From Psychrobacter alimentarius (GTDB taxonomy: Bacteria; Pseudomonadota; Gammaproteobacteria; Pseudomonadales; Moraxellaceae), in the NCBI RefSeq assembly GCF_001606025.1, contig NZ_CP014945.1, positions 186,001 through 250,000 on the forward strand: DNA of 64,000 bases. The letters run 5' to 3'. The notes under the pieces were generated by a model that was not told the DNA's origin, searched no databases, and saw nothing but the letters and a program-made list of their open reading frames with translations. Below, one piece after another: positions 18,064 to 27,580 of this stretch. A program made the position numbers and the translations under genes. The stretch's first letter is position 1. Every line of letters starts with the position of its first letter.

Positions 18064-20823
18064 TTAGCGCTTACGCCCAAATTTACGCTGCTTCTTATTG
18101 CTAATCTCGGTAATCGCGTGAGTGATCTCGCTTTCATCCAAACTTGCCACCTGATGTAGGATTTGCATCATATCAGGCGTGAGAACGTACTTGGCATGGT
18201 GAGCGATGTCATTGATACGATGGTCAAAGGTCAAGACCCCCGTCTCTTCGTCTTTTTGTAAATAATCAAGACGAGTCAATGCACTGAGGAAACTGGTGAA
18301 TAAAGCTCGATCGAAGAAATCAGGAATGTCATCGGCATAGAGTACAGACAAACGCTGTCCAAGCAGGTGGCATAAATCAACAACCTCGCTTTCGGTCAAA
18401 TTGCCTGAGCCTTGCTGAGCGAGTAGAGCAAGCGTCATGAAATAACGCTCAAGGCTTTGACCAACTGGTGTTGCCAGCACTTGCAACTGCTGATAGCACT
18501 TGCTATTTGACTCAGGCACGCTGAGCTTACCATCACCAAGCTCTACAATCAGACCATGAGACAGTAAGGTATCGACTTTTTTGTTGATGGTATCGGCTAA
18601 GCCATGCGCTGGATAGTATAAAAACAGCTCGCTTTGTAAGAATGGATATAGCTGCTCAGCGATACTGTCTAAGCGGCTGCGCTCCATACGACCGTTACGC
18701 GCGACCAGTGCCGCTAAGAAAGACAATAAAATAAAGACGTGCAAAATGTTATTACGGAAATAGCTCAGCAATGCCGCCTGCTTGCCTGCGATCTGAATAA
18801 TATCGCCTAAAATATGTGGTGTGCGTTCGATGAGCTTGAGTTTGATACCATAATCAATGATTTGCTGCGGGCTCATGTCTGTGATGACCGTGTCATCTGA
18901 ATACGCCAGCTGCTGAGCAAGACCCTGATAAAGGGCGATTTGCTCGCGGCAGCTTTCCTCATCCAATGCTGCCTTGGGGGCAGAGAGCAGTACCAATGAC
19001 AACAGCGATACTGGCGTGACTACCGCTGCTTTATTGATATGCTGCATCACCTTGACACCAATGTTATCGACCATGGCACTGGTTTTGTCGTCTAATGGTG
19101 TATCGGTACGATCAGCAGGCAGACTATTAGCAGACACATCGAATTTTTGCATGAATTCGCTTAGGTATAAAGGCTTACCAAAGCTTAAGTGAACTGTACC
19201 AAAGATACGTTCAATTTTACGACCCACCTTGAGCAGACCGATTAAAGATTCGGACTCTTTTGGTTTACCTTTTAGCTCACCAACATACGTACCGCCTTCC
19301 ATGATACGCTCATAGCCGATATAAGTCGGAATGAATACCACAGGTTTATTGGTCTGACGCAATTGACTGTGTACGGTCATCGCTAGCATACCCATTTTAG
19401 GCGGTAACAAACGCCCTGAACGTGAGCGACCACCCTCAATAAAGTATTCAATTGGCGTATTACGAGTGATGAGCGTATGCATATACTCACGTAGAACCGC
19501 CGTGTAGAGTGCATTACCACGGAAACTACGACGTATATAAAAGGCAACAGCGCCCCGTAATAATGGCCCTAATACAGGAACATCTAAGTTGTCGCCCGCG
19601 GCGATATACGGAATACTAAGACCACTTTTATAAATCACATAAGACAGCAACAGATAGTCAACATGACTACGATGACAAGGCACATAAACCAGTTCGTAGT
19701 CAGTGGCAATCTCACGAACACGCTCGAAATGATGCACTTCTACGCCATCATACAATTGCGTCCACAACCAGGTTAAGAACTTATAAAAACCTCGCACAAT
19801 TGAGTGCGAATAGTCATTAACCATCTCATTGGCATACCCTTTGGCAAGCAAACGAGCATCACGAACACTGGTGCCCGTCTTTTCGGCTTCCGCTTCTATG
19901 GCGTGCTTGATCGCTGGCGAATACACCAGCTTATCAACCAAATTGCGCCTATCTGATAAGTCAGGACCCAACATACTGGCCCGTTGCTTGTCTAAATAAA
20001 TCGTGAGCTGCTGTTGTATGTTACGCACCAATTCACGGTTGCTGTCAGCGGTTGCGACCAATGCATAATGTGGTGTTGCAGCGGCGTCTTGTTTGCTGTC
20101 GCTATTGGTCGCTTGTTCTGATGGGTCTTTTAAGTCAGTGGTGACCGCATCGACGAGGTCAGAGTCTTCTGTATCGTCTTTAAGATGAGTGTCAATAATG
20201 GTGCGTAAATCTTGGGGTGGATGGAACTGGACAAAGGTATCACGTCCCATCACACCGATATTAAACAGCTGTTTTGTGATGCTAGGATCTTCCCAGTTAT
20301 CGGCTGTTAATAGCTTAAAGAGCGAATCTTCTTTTTCTGGCGCCCGTCCCCATAAGATAGATACAGGTACCAAACGTACCTTTAGCTCTGGATATTGCAA
20401 TACCGCAGACACGAGACGTGAAAGGCGCGGTGACAATGGCGTGTCTTTGGCATGAGGATGATTCAAAAAAACGATAGCCGCATTTTCTTTGATACGATGA
20501 GCGGCATCGTTGACCCCAACCAATGCGGGCGGCAATCGATGCTCTTGTGTCTGCAAGTCAATCAAAATACTGTTTGAACGCGAATAATCTTGCAACACAT
20601 AAAATATGAGTGTCTGATCGTCTGCATCGAACTCCGGCAGCTCCCCTAATAGTTTGGGTTTGACTGCGACGTCAAGTAACTGACCCGAGAGCTTACGGTA
20701 CAGCTGATTGATCGGGGCTTTTGCATAAGGCGTAGAGGCGACTGGGTTGCCATCAGTTGTCATAGCACTATCAGTAGTCGTTGGCGCTGTAAAAATCCGT
20801 TTTTTCAGGAACTTCGGTATCAT
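18064..20823 (-). CDS. plsB: Glycerol-3-phosphate 1-O-acyltransferase PlsB
   Basis: 919-residue membrane acyltransferase, first step of phospholipid synthesis: sn-glycerol 3-phosphate plus acyl-ACP or acyl-CoA to lysophosphatidate. The catalytic HX4D block CHRSHVDYLLL lies near residue 380, followed by the GPAT motifs AFYIRRSFRGN, FIEGGRSRSGRLLPPK and VFIPTYIGYERI. The protein is about 110 residues longer than E. coli PlsB, mainly through a polar N-terminus and an acidic Asp/Ser/Thr-rich insert near residues 215-250. The C-terminus is strongly basic (NKKQRKFGRKR). It is convergent with ettA and stands alone. Confidence 0.95.
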   Translation of the reverse strand: MIPKFLKKRIFTAPTTTDSAMTTDGNPVASTPYAKAPINQLYRKLSGQLLDVAVKPKLLGELPEFDADDQTLIFYVLQDYSRSNSILIDLQTQEHRLPPALVGVNDAAHRIKENAAIVFLNHPHAKDTPLSPRLSRLVSAVLQYPELKVRLVPVSILWGRAPEKEDSLFKLLTADNWEDPSITKQLFNIGVMGRDTFVQFHPPQDLRTIIDTHLKDDTEDSDLVDAVTTDLKDPSEQATNSDSKQDAAATPHYALVATADSNRELVRNIQQQLTIYLDKQRASMLGPDLSDRRNLVDKLVYSPAIKHAIEAEAEKTGTSVRDARLLAKGYANEMVNDYSHSIVRGFYKFLTWLWTQLYDGVEVHHFERVREIATDYELVYVPCHRSHVDYLLLSYVIYKSGLSIPYIAAGDNLDVPVLGPLLRGAVAFYIRRSFRGNALYTAVLREYMHTLITRNTPIEYFIEGGRSRSGRLLPPKMGMLAMTVHSQLRQTNKPVVFIPTYIGYERIMEGGTYVGELKGKPKESESLIGLLKVGRKIERIFGTVHLSFGKPLYLSEFMQKFDVSANSLPADRTDTPLDDKTSAMVDNIGVKVMQHINKAAVVTPVSLLSLVLLSAPKAALDEESCREQIALYQGLAQQLAYSDDTVITDMSPQQIIDYGIKLKLIERTPHILGDIIQIAGKQAALLSYFRNNILHVFILLSFLAALVARNGRMERSRLDSIAEQLYPFLQSELFLYYPAHGLADTINKKVDTLLSHGLIVELGDGKLSVPESNSKCYQQLQVLATPVGQSLERYFMTLALLAQQGSGNLTESEVVDLCHLLGQRLSVLYADDIPDFFDRALFTSFLSALTRLDYLQKDEETGVLTFDHRINDIAHHAKYVLTPDMMQILHQVASLDESEITHAITEISNKKQRKFGRKR

Positions 20824-21096
20824 AATCAGTATCAGAAATAGTCAAATATGTTGCGCTTATAATGCCATAAAAGCCATCAAAGCGATATATAGTGTCTGTA
20901 TATACTGCTATTATTCATAGTGCCCAACAATTACATGGGGTATCCAATATGAGTGAAGGGACTCAATATAAGCACAAAATGTTAGATAGACTTTTATTTG
21001 AAAAAGAAGCGTTTTGGCTTAATAATGTGTGTGCCTAAAAACAATAAAGCCTATGTATGCTATTGCATTCATGCCAATAAAATAAGGTAAACTATT

Positions 21097-21567
21097 ATGA
21101 CACCAGCCGTGGATCTTGCCAAAAAACGTGGTCTTAATTACCAATTACACGAATATACTCATGACAGTCAGGCAACCTCTTTTGGCTTAGAAGCCGCAGA
21201 AAAGCTTGGCGTGGATGTCACGCAGGTTTTTAAAACCTTGGTGGTGTCGACAGAAAGTAATGTACTTGCCGTTGCAATCTTACCAGTAGACAAGACGTTG
21301 AATTTTAAAAAAATGGCCAAGGCAGTGGGCTGTAAAAAGATTCAAATGGCAGATCCCAAGCAAGTAGAACGTACGACTGGCTATGTATTGGGCGGCGTCA
21401 GTCCATTAGGACAAAAAAAGCGTTTGACGACGATCATCGATGACTCGGCACAAAGTTATGCCACCATCTATGTGAGTGGCGGTCGTCGAGGTTTAGAGAT
21501 TGAGCTACCACCTGAGCAGCTATCAGCCACGCTTACTGCTCGCTTTGGTGCTATTACTGATGATTAA
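21097..21567 (+). CDS. ybaK: YbaK/EbsC Cys-tRNA(Pro) deacylase
   Basis: 156-residue YbaK-family protein, a trans-editing deacylase that removes cysteine mischarged on tRNA-Pro. It starts MTPAVDLAKKRGLNYQLHEY, has the conserved lysine in VFKTLVV (catalytic K in the family), and the GYVLGGVSPLGQKKRLTTIID core and SGGRRGLEIEL end. It precedes the tautomerase gene by about 100 nt on the same strand. Confidence 0.92.
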   Translation: MTPAVDLAKKRGLNYQLHEYTHDSQATSFGLEAAEKLGVDVTQVFKTLVVSTESNVLAVAILPVDKTLNFKKMAKAVGCKKIQMADPKQVERTTGYVLGGVSPLGQKKRLTTIIDDSAQSYATIYVSGGRRGLEIELPPEQLSATLTARFGAITDD

Positions 21568-21668
21568 AAGACTAGCTATTAAAAGATTAGTCGTTAACAG
21601 TTTATAAATTCAGTGGCATGTTGCTACTGATCTGTTGTTTTTTACTTGTACTTTATAAGGATATATCC

Positions 21669-22043
21669 ATGCCGCATTTAACCATCCAAGCGACGCCCAA
21701 TGTCAGTATTTCTCATGAAGAATCTTTACTCAAATCGTTGAACAAAGTGCTGTGGGATAGTGGACATTTTGGTAATCCAGCGGATATCAAGAGCCGTATC
21801 ATACCGCTTGAGACGTTTTTGGTAGGGGTAGAAGACGATGAACAAACCAACGGCTTTATCTATGCCAGCTTAAAAATAATGACAGGCCGTGATTTGGTGA
21901 TTCGCAATCAACTCGCAGAGCTATTGGTAAGCACTATAGAAAAAGAGTTAGGCCCAAAACAGTCAGGGCGCGCCGCCTTACAAGTATGCGTTGAAGTCGA
22001 AGAAATCAGCGCGGTGTATCATAAAAAAATGCTAGGCAGTTAA
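21669..22043 (+). CDS. 5-carboxymethyl-2-hydroxymuconate isomerase-like tautomerase
   Basis: About 124 residues starting MPHLTIQATPNV. After Met removal the protein begins with Pro1, the general base of the tautomerase superfamily. The sequence matches the CHMI (HpaF-like) branch: P-H-L at the start, IKSRIIPLETFLVG, IYASLKIMTGRDL, and VCVEVEEISAVYHKK. Start set at 21669 because TAAGGA lies 7 nt upstream; the longer frame from 21618 would bury the catalytic proline. No homoprotocatechuate pathway genes are adjacent, so the true substrate is unknown. Confidence 0.85.
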   Translation: MPHLTIQATPNVSISHEESLLKSLNKVLWDSGHFGNPADIKSRIIPLETFLVGVEDDEQTNGFIYASLKIMTGRDLVIRNQLAELLVSTIEKELGPKQSGRAALQVCVEVEEISAVYHKKMLGS

Positions 22044-22096
22044 ACGTCCCAATATTTTTGTTACTTAAAGCCTTTATCTGTCATTGATTGACCCAA

Positions 22097-22134
22097 ATAA
22101 AAGCAGCCTGCTATTGAAAGTAGGCTGCTTTTAT
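22097..22134. terminator. Bidirectional terminator after tautomerase gene
   Basis: AAAAGCAGCCT / AGGCTGCTTTT stem with an 12-nt loop and T-rich tail, between converging genes. Confidence 0.88.
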
Positions 22135-22159
22135 TTTTAGGATAGGTATTTCAAAATCA

Positions 22160-22630
22160 CTATTTACATAGCGACTGACTAGCGTATTTAGGCAGTATCA
22201 TGGTCTCTATTTTATAGCTTGCGGTTTTGCCTTGTGTTGCCATAAGGTTGCGTGCGATACGCAATCGATAATCCCCCGTGGTTGGCAGACAGCCTTGATA
22301 AATGATGCCGCCTTTGGTGCCATCTTGTGTACCATTTGGCATGTGCAATACCCCCACATTGGCTGTTTCAGCCGTGCCCGCTAATGGCAAAATATTGATC
22401 ACCGCATATTGCGAGCTACTCGCCTGAAAACGATACCAGTGCTCATCTTCATTGGGACTGAGCTTCCCCGTTGTTGTACTAGTAATAGCACCTTTTGCAA
22501 AGTGAATAGGGGTATCGCTATTTTTAGCAACGGCGCTATGGGCGGTGATAACGGCAAGCGCCGTACTGAGCAATAACGCTTGTATACCCTTTGATGCTAA
22601 CGATACTGTTTGATGGTTAATGGATAACAT
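22160..22630 (-). CDS. Exported protein resembling g-type lysozyme inhibitor PliG / PPC fold
   Basis: 156 residues with a Sec signal peptide (ALLLSTALAVITAHSAVA, cleaved before KNSDTP). The mature domain reads FAKGAITSTTTGKL, EDEHWYRFQASSSQYAVINI, GDYRLRIARNLMA and ASYKIETMIL, the order of strands seen in PliG lysozyme inhibitors and in bacterial pre-peptidase C-terminal domains. Two Cys near the end (YQGCLPTTG and SLCK) may pair. The PliG assignment is a suggestion from pattern only; the identity is weak. A periplasmic location is well supported. Confidence 0.6.
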   Translation of the reverse strand: MLSINHQTVSLASKGIQALLLSTALAVITAHSAVAKNSDTPIHFAKGAITSTTTGKLSPNEDEHWYRFQASSSQYAVINILPLAGTAETANVGVLHMPNGTQDGTKGGIIYQGCLPTTGDYRLRIARNLMATQGKTASYKIETMILPKYASQSLCK

Positions 22631-22819
22631 GGTTGGCTCCTAACATGACAATCTGGCTATTAAGATAAAAAAGGCAGTAAAAACTCGATTACAGAGTCGT
22701 AAAACTATGGTGCTCTGATAAATATCGATTGTCTTTAGTAACTACGTAAGTGAGTCAGCGTAAGCGAATCTACATAAGTAAATAAGCACTTAAGCAAATA
22801 GTGAGTGTTAATTGGGCAC

Positions 22820-22849
22820 AAAAAAGCGCCTATGATTTAGGCGCTTTTT
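22820..22849 (-). terminator. Terminator of acyl-CoA dehydrogenase gene
   Basis: AAAAAGCGCCTA / TAGGCGCTTTTT stem, 30 nt past the stop codon on the minus strand with T run there. Confidence 0.88.
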
Positions 22850-22879
22850 CATCAGTTATCGTATGACTTGTATGTGATT

Positions 22880-24700
22880 CTAGTCTAGAAAAGCAAAATG
22901 CTCGATTTCCATTGACGTCATGCTTTCACTTGGCGCCACCATTGCCTCAGCGTGACCAGACGTACGTGGTAAAAGCTTATCAAAATAGAACTCGGCAGTT
23001 TGGATTTTTGCTTGATAGAACTCTGGTGCTTCAGTGCCACCGTTTTTAAGCTTTTCATAAGCAACGGCTGCCATGCGTGCCCAGTGGTAACCCATCATCA
23101 CATAACCTGAGTACATTAAGAAATCATCAGAGGCCGCTGAGATGATTTCACGGTCTTTACGAGCCATCAGCATCAAGCGTACTGTCAATGTGTTCCATTC
23201 AGCACATAGCTTAGTGAGTGCCCAAACAAATTTACGCATGTCTTTATCAAGGGCATATTCACCGCACCACTTCATGATGCTTGAGGTATAATCACGAATG
23301 ATTTTACCTTTAGACTGTAAAATAACCTTACGGCCTAATAGATCCAGTGCCTGTACGCCAGTCGTACCTTCGTACATGGTCGCGATACGAGCATCACGAG
23401 CGATTAGCTCCATACCCCATTCTTTGATATAGCCGTGACCGCCATAAATTTGCTGACCGTGCTTGGCTGCTTCAATACCCAGCTCAGTTAAAAAACCTTT
23501 TAGGATTGGGGTGTAAAAGCCTAGCTTGTCATCCCATTTTTCGAACTCTTCATCATCGCCATTAACGATACCCTGTGCCATTTTGTCCGCATAACGTGCT
23601 GAATGATAAATCATTGAGCGACCGCCTTCAGCAAAGGCTTTTTGCGTCAACAGCATACGGCGTACGTCGGCATGGTGAATAATAGCATCAGCTACTTTTT
23701 CAGGGTCTTTGGTGCCAGATAGCGTACGCATAGAACGACGTTCTTTTGCATAGGGTAACGCGTTTTGGAAAGATAGTTCAGTGTGCGCTAGACCTTGGAT
23801 ACCAGTGCCGATACGAGCAGTGTTCATAAAGGTGAACATCGCTTTTAAGCCTTTGTGCGGTTCGCCAATTAGGTAGCCAGTAGCACTATCAAAGTTCAAG
23901 ACACAGGTAGAAGAGGCGCTGATACCCATTTTGTGCTCGATTGAGCCGCAGACAACCGCATTGCGCTCGCCAGATTCGCCTTCAGCATTCGGCGTGAATT
24001 TTGGTACGATAAATAGTGAGATACCGCGTGTGCCTTCTGGAGCATTTGGTAGGCGTGCTAAGACAATATGAATAATATTGTCTGTTAGGTCATGCTCACC
24101 GCTTGAGATAAAGATTTTAGTACCACTTATTTTATAGGTACCGTCATCTTGCGGGATGGCTTTTGATTTTACTTGGCCCAGATCCGTACCACACTGTGGC
24201 TCAGTCAAACACATCGTACCTGCCCACGAGCCTTCGACCAACTTCGGTAGATAAAGAGCTTTCTGCTCATCCGTACCGTATTGCAGTAGCGTGTTGATAC
24301 AGCCTGTTGATAGGCCAGAGTACATCGCCCATGGCCAGTTAGCAGTACCGATCATTTCAGCTTTGATCAAGTTAATTGACGTCGGTAAGTTCATCCCGCC
24401 GTATTCTTCAGGATATGAGATACCTTGCCAGCCACCTTCTACAAACTGGTTGTAAGCTTCTTTGAAGCCTTTTGGCGTGGTTACTTCGCCATTTTCAAAA
24501 TGACAGCCTTCTTCATCGCCTGATTGATAGATAGGAGCGAGGACATTCTCAGAAAAGTCAGCCATGCCTTGTAGGATCATGTCAATCGTTTCAGGATCAG
24601 CGTTTTCACCGTTATCCAAGCTTTTGTAATGGGTTTGATAATCAAAGACATCATTAATCAAAAACTTGATATCACGTAAAGGTGCTTTGTAAGTTAACAT
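22880..24700 (-). CDS. Acyl-CoA dehydrogenase, FadE-type with extra C-terminal domain
   Basis: 606-residue acyl-CoA dehydrogenase, beta-oxidation first step. N-terminal helical domain, middle beta domain with MCLTEPQCGTDLG (flavin contact) and GTKIFISSGEHDL, C-terminal helical domain with GIQGLAHTELSFQNALPYAKER and YGGHGYIKEWG. The catalytic base is in the IATMYEGTTGVQALDLLGRK segment (Glu). The final 120 residues match the extra domain (PF12806 type) found in long family members such as Pseudomonas FadE1/FadE2. It is monocistronic. Chain-length preference cannot be read from the sequence. Confidence 0.93.
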   Translation of the reverse strand: MLTYKAPLRDIKFLINDVFDYQTHYKSLDNGENADPETIDMILQGMADFSENVLAPIYQSGDEEGCHFENGEVTTPKGFKEAYNQFVEGGWQGISYPEEYGGMNLPTSINLIKAEMIGTANWPWAMYSGLSTGCINTLLQYGTDEQKALYLPKLVEGSWAGTMCLTEPQCGTDLGQVKSKAIPQDDGTYKISGTKIFISSGEHDLTDNIIHIVLARLPNAPEGTRGISLFIVPKFTPNAEGESGERNAVVCGSIEHKMGISASSTCVLNFDSATGYLIGEPHKGLKAMFTFMNTARIGTGIQGLAHTELSFQNALPYAKERRSMRTLSGTKDPEKVADAIIHHADVRRMLLTQKAFAEGGRSMIYHSARYADKMAQGIVNGDDEEFEKWDDKLGFYTPILKGFLTELGIEAAKHGQQIYGGHGYIKEWGMELIARDARIATMYEGTTGVQALDLLGRKVILQSKGKIIRDYTSSIMKWCGEYALDKDMRKFVWALTKLCAEWNTLTVRLMLMARKDREIISAASDDFLMYSGYVMMGYHWARMAAVAYEKLKNGGTEAPEFYQAKIQTAEFYFDKLLPRTSGHAEAMVAPSESMTSMEIEHFAFLD

Positions 24701-25107
24701 AGTCGTTCTCTTTAGTTATTCATTATCATAGATGGTCAGCTTAGTCCGTAAGCCATGACGTTCACAAATTAACATTATAAACTATTGTTTGATTATTTAG
24801 ATAAATGTAAACAATATCGTTGCTCATTACTTAGATTTGTCAAAAAAAGATGATTAATTTCGATTAATTTGAACCCTTTCTCATTCGACCATGATTGCTG
24901 TAGTCGTCATAGCAGTATAAGTCTTCTATGAAGACAAATATACAACTAATAACTAATATTCATAAGATATCTAATAAGATAAAAATATAAGTTATAAATA
25001 GCTGAATTAGGTTTTTATTAATATTGATTAATAAGAATGGCTTTATAATGGGCGGCATCGTATCCAAAGTACGACGTTTACGCGTGTCTATAGTATAAGG
25101 AGCACCA
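24701..25107. other. Divergent spacer acyl-CoA dehydrogenase / FUSC gene
   Basis: 407 nt, AT-rich, no gene seen. No recognisable FadR or PsrA operator was identified by eye. Confidence 0.55.
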
Positions 25108-26238
25108 ATGATGAGTGCATTAAAGCACCAGCCAAAGCGAGCATCTTGGCTAACAGAATGGTTTGCTCGCATCAAAATTTTACTCAGTGGTGAGCTGTCG
25201 CATTTATTGACAGTGAACCGTAGCAAGCGACCTTGGCATATGCCGATTATCGCTGCAATCGCTATCAGCTTTCCTGTATTTGTCGGCGCTTATTTTGAAG
25301 CATTGCCCTCTGGTATCAAGGCATCGCTTGGGGCGATGATTATCTTGAATACCCCACTGGTTGGTAAGTTGCCTTATCGGTTGGTGACAGTGATGGCATG
25401 GGGCTTTGCGATGTCATTGTGCTTTGCCCTAGGCTTGATGGCACAGCATATTCCCGCATTGATATTACCGATATTTACACTCATGGCTTTTGGTGTGGTC
25501 ATTCTTGGTCGTTATTATCGTCAGCCGCCGCCAGCAGGTTTGTTTATATTGATGGCAGGAGCGATTGCATTATTTATACCGCTGCCTTTAGAAGATATCA
25601 TGCCAGCCACAGGCCTAGTGATGCTGGGGAGTGGTTTTGCGATTGTCTTGTCGCTACTGTATTCGCTGTTTTTACTTGCCACACGTCCCTCTACGCCCAC
25701 ACCTACCTATAGTTATGAGCCAGATACGATTGCCGAAAGTATCATTGTGGCGGGTTTTGTGAGCTTGGCTTTGTTTGTCACCTTGGTTTTGAACCTCTCC
25801 AATCCCTATTGGGCAGCAATCAGCTGTTTTCTGATTATTCAAGGGATTTATTTACGTACGGTATGGATCAAACAAATACATCGTCTGCTCGGGACGATCG
25901 TGGGTGTGGGACTGGCCAGTTGGATGTTGTCTTGGAACTTGTCGATATGGGGGGTGGCATTAACAGTCTTGATCATGATGCTGTTTATCGAAAATTTGGT
26001 TGATCGGCATTATGGACTGGCCGTAATATTTATCACGCCGCTGACCATATTTATTGCTGAATATGGCAGTGGTTTGCCATTTTCTGAACAAGCCTATCAA
26101 GTGGTGATGCGTGCGCGTTTATACGACACAGCGATTGGGTGTTTAGTGGGTTTGGCTGGCGGAGTCGTCATGCACTCGACCAATTTACGTGTGCCGTTAC
26201 GGCGTATGGAAAATTGGCTACTGGCGCGTTTTTCATAA
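25108..26238 (+). CDS. FUSC-family inner-membrane protein
   Basis: 376-residue polytopic protein with two blocks of about five membrane helices: residues 45-195 and 215-365. The second block contains NLSNPYWAAISCFLIIQG and RLLGTIVGVGLASWML, typical of the FUSC (fusaric acid resistance) superfamily. It is short and lacks the long cytoplasmic domains of YccS/AaeB. AAGGAG lies 5 nt before the ATG at 25108 (a second ATG follows at 25111). No membrane-fusion protein gene is adjacent, so efflux function is not supported by context. Confidence 0.82.
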   Translation: MMSALKHQPKRASWLTEWFARIKILLSGELSHLLTVNRSKRPWHMPIIAAIAISFPVFVGAYFEALPSGIKASLGAMIILNTPLVGKLPYRLVTVMAWGFAMSLCFALGLMAQHIPALILPIFTLMAFGVVILGRYYRQPPPAGLFILMAGAIALFIPLPLEDIMPATGLVMLGSGFAIVLSLLYSLFLLATRPSTPTPTYSYEPDTIAESIIVAGFVSLALFVTLVLNLSNPYWAAISCFLIIQGIYLRTVWIKQIHRLLGTIVGVGLASWMLSWNLSIWGVALTVLIMMLFIENLVDRHYGLAVIFITPLTIFIAEYGSGLPFSEQAYQVVMRARLYDTAIGCLVGLAGGVVMHSTNLRVPLRRMENWLLARFS

Positions 26239-26267
26239 ATGATGTATTAGATAGTATGTGTTCAAAA

Positions 26268-26319
26268 AAGTACGTAAAAAAAGCGCATAGACTCAGTTTA
26301 TGCGCTTTTTTGCGTACTT
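26268..26319. terminator. Long bidirectional terminator FUSC gene / aroE
   Basis: Arms of 22 and 21 nt pair with only one mismatch and one bulge: outer AAGTACG / CGTACTT, inner AAAAGCGCATA / TATGCGCTTTT. It sits between converging genes. Confidence 0.9.
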
Positions 26320-26333
26320 AGCATATAGACCGC

Positions 26334-27194
26334 TTAGCTTTTATTTAAGTCTTCCGTCGCCTTTGTAACATCAATACGGTGGCCTGTCCAACGCTCAAAA
26401 CTTAACGCCGCTTGTCCAATTAGCATGCCATAACCGTCAGAGGTCTGTGCCCCGCGAGCTTCAAAATGCTGCAAAAATGGTAGCGGGCGCCCGTACATCA
26501 AGTCGTAGGCGTATTGGCAATTTAAATCATGGCTAAGTGGTAGTTTATCATCTGATAAGCCAATAGAAGTGGCATTGATGATAATATCAAATGATCCCTC
26601 TAGTTCTGCGGTGCTGCATGTTTTAATCTGCTGCTCATCAATAACAGTGCTGGCTGTGCTCAGCTCTTCAACCAGTTCTACCGCCTTGCTTACGGTTCGA
26701 TTGGCGATGGTTACTGTTGCGATGCCTGACTCAATCAAGGGCAGTATGATACCGCGAACAGCGCCGCCGGCACCGATAATGGCAACGCGCGCGCATGTTA
26801 GTGGCCAGTTCAGACTTTTTATATGATTGACCAATCCTTGACCGTCGGTATTATCGCCATAAATAGCCTCTGCTAGCGGTACGCCCTTATCCAACAGAGC
26901 CTTGTTTAATAAGAGCGTATTGACTGCGCCTGCAATTTTGGCATGTGCTGACAAGCCGCCGCGCGCCGCACAGAATGCATAAGCAATTTGTTTGAATGGC
27001 ACAGTGACATTGGCACCAACGCCGCCGCCGTAAAAAAACGCCTCGACCACCGCGGTAAAGCTGTCTGCATCATTGGGACAGTATTGACGCTGATAGCTGA
27101 TATCCATGCCCGTTTGTGCGGCAAATAGCGTATGGATTTTGGGAGACTTACTATGGGCAATCGGATTGCCAATCACTATAAAATGCTGAGTCAT
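26334..27194 (-). CDS. aroE: Shikimate dehydrogenase AroE
   Basis: 286-residue NADP-dependent shikimate dehydrogenase, fourth step of the chorismate pathway. N-terminal GNPIAHSKSPKIH, catalytic Lys in NVTVPFKQIA, Asp in GDNTDGQG, dinucleotide motif GAGGAVRGI, and C-terminal GYGMLIGQAALSFERWTG. Start taken at the ATG at 27194 (MTQHF); the longer frame would begin with TTG. It is convergent with the FUSC gene and preceded by a 386-nt spacer. Confidence 0.95.
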   Translation of the reverse strand: MTQHFIVIGNPIAHSKSPKIHTLFAAQTGMDISYQRQYCPNDADSFTAVVEAFFYGGGVGANVTVPFKQIAYAFCAARGGLSAHAKIAGAVNTLLLNKALLDKGVPLAEAIYGDNTDGQGLVNHIKSLNWPLTCARVAIIGAGGAVRGIILPLIESGIATVTIANRTVSKAVELVEELSTASTVIDEQQIKTCSTAELEGSFDIIINATSIGLSDDKLPLSHDLNCQYAYDLMYGRPLPFLQHFEARGAQTSDGYGMLIGQAALSFERWTGHRIDVTKATEDLNKS

Positions 27195-27580
27195 AAATAT
27201 TCCGCTGGCGGTGAGAGTCAAAACTCATGAATAAGAGCGTCGTTAAAGCTCGCTTATCATAAGGGATACGGTAAGGTTTGACAAACTGGAGACGGAGCGA
27301 ATAACCATTTGAATAAGCAAGAGGTTTTGATATGGAAGGTCCTTAACAAATCTGTACTCTCTGGGACCGTTATCCGTAACGTAAAGGGTAGTCAAGTGTT
27401 AAGCAGTTGGGTAAACTATAGATTGCAAAAAAATATGGGTCTGCTCTAGTGATGGTTCTGTTGTAAAACGCTAAGAGCTAAACAAGCTTGTCAGTAAAAA
27501 CATTGTTCATTATCAGCGGCTTCTTTGATCGCTCGTTAATACTATTTTGAGACCAATCTAAAAGTGTGAGTAAATTGTCC
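27195..27580. other. Divergent spacer aroE / lipoprotein gene
   Basis: 386 nt between divergent genes; promoters are expected but none is clear. No gene is seen. The last 15 nt would be coding if the GTG at 27566 is the lipoprotein start. Confidence 0.5.

Noticed and set aside
20949..21038. 29-codon frame MSEGTQYKHKMLDRLLFEKE... upstream of ybaK
   Set aside because: Short, weak ribosome site and no recognisable family; chance frame is as likely.
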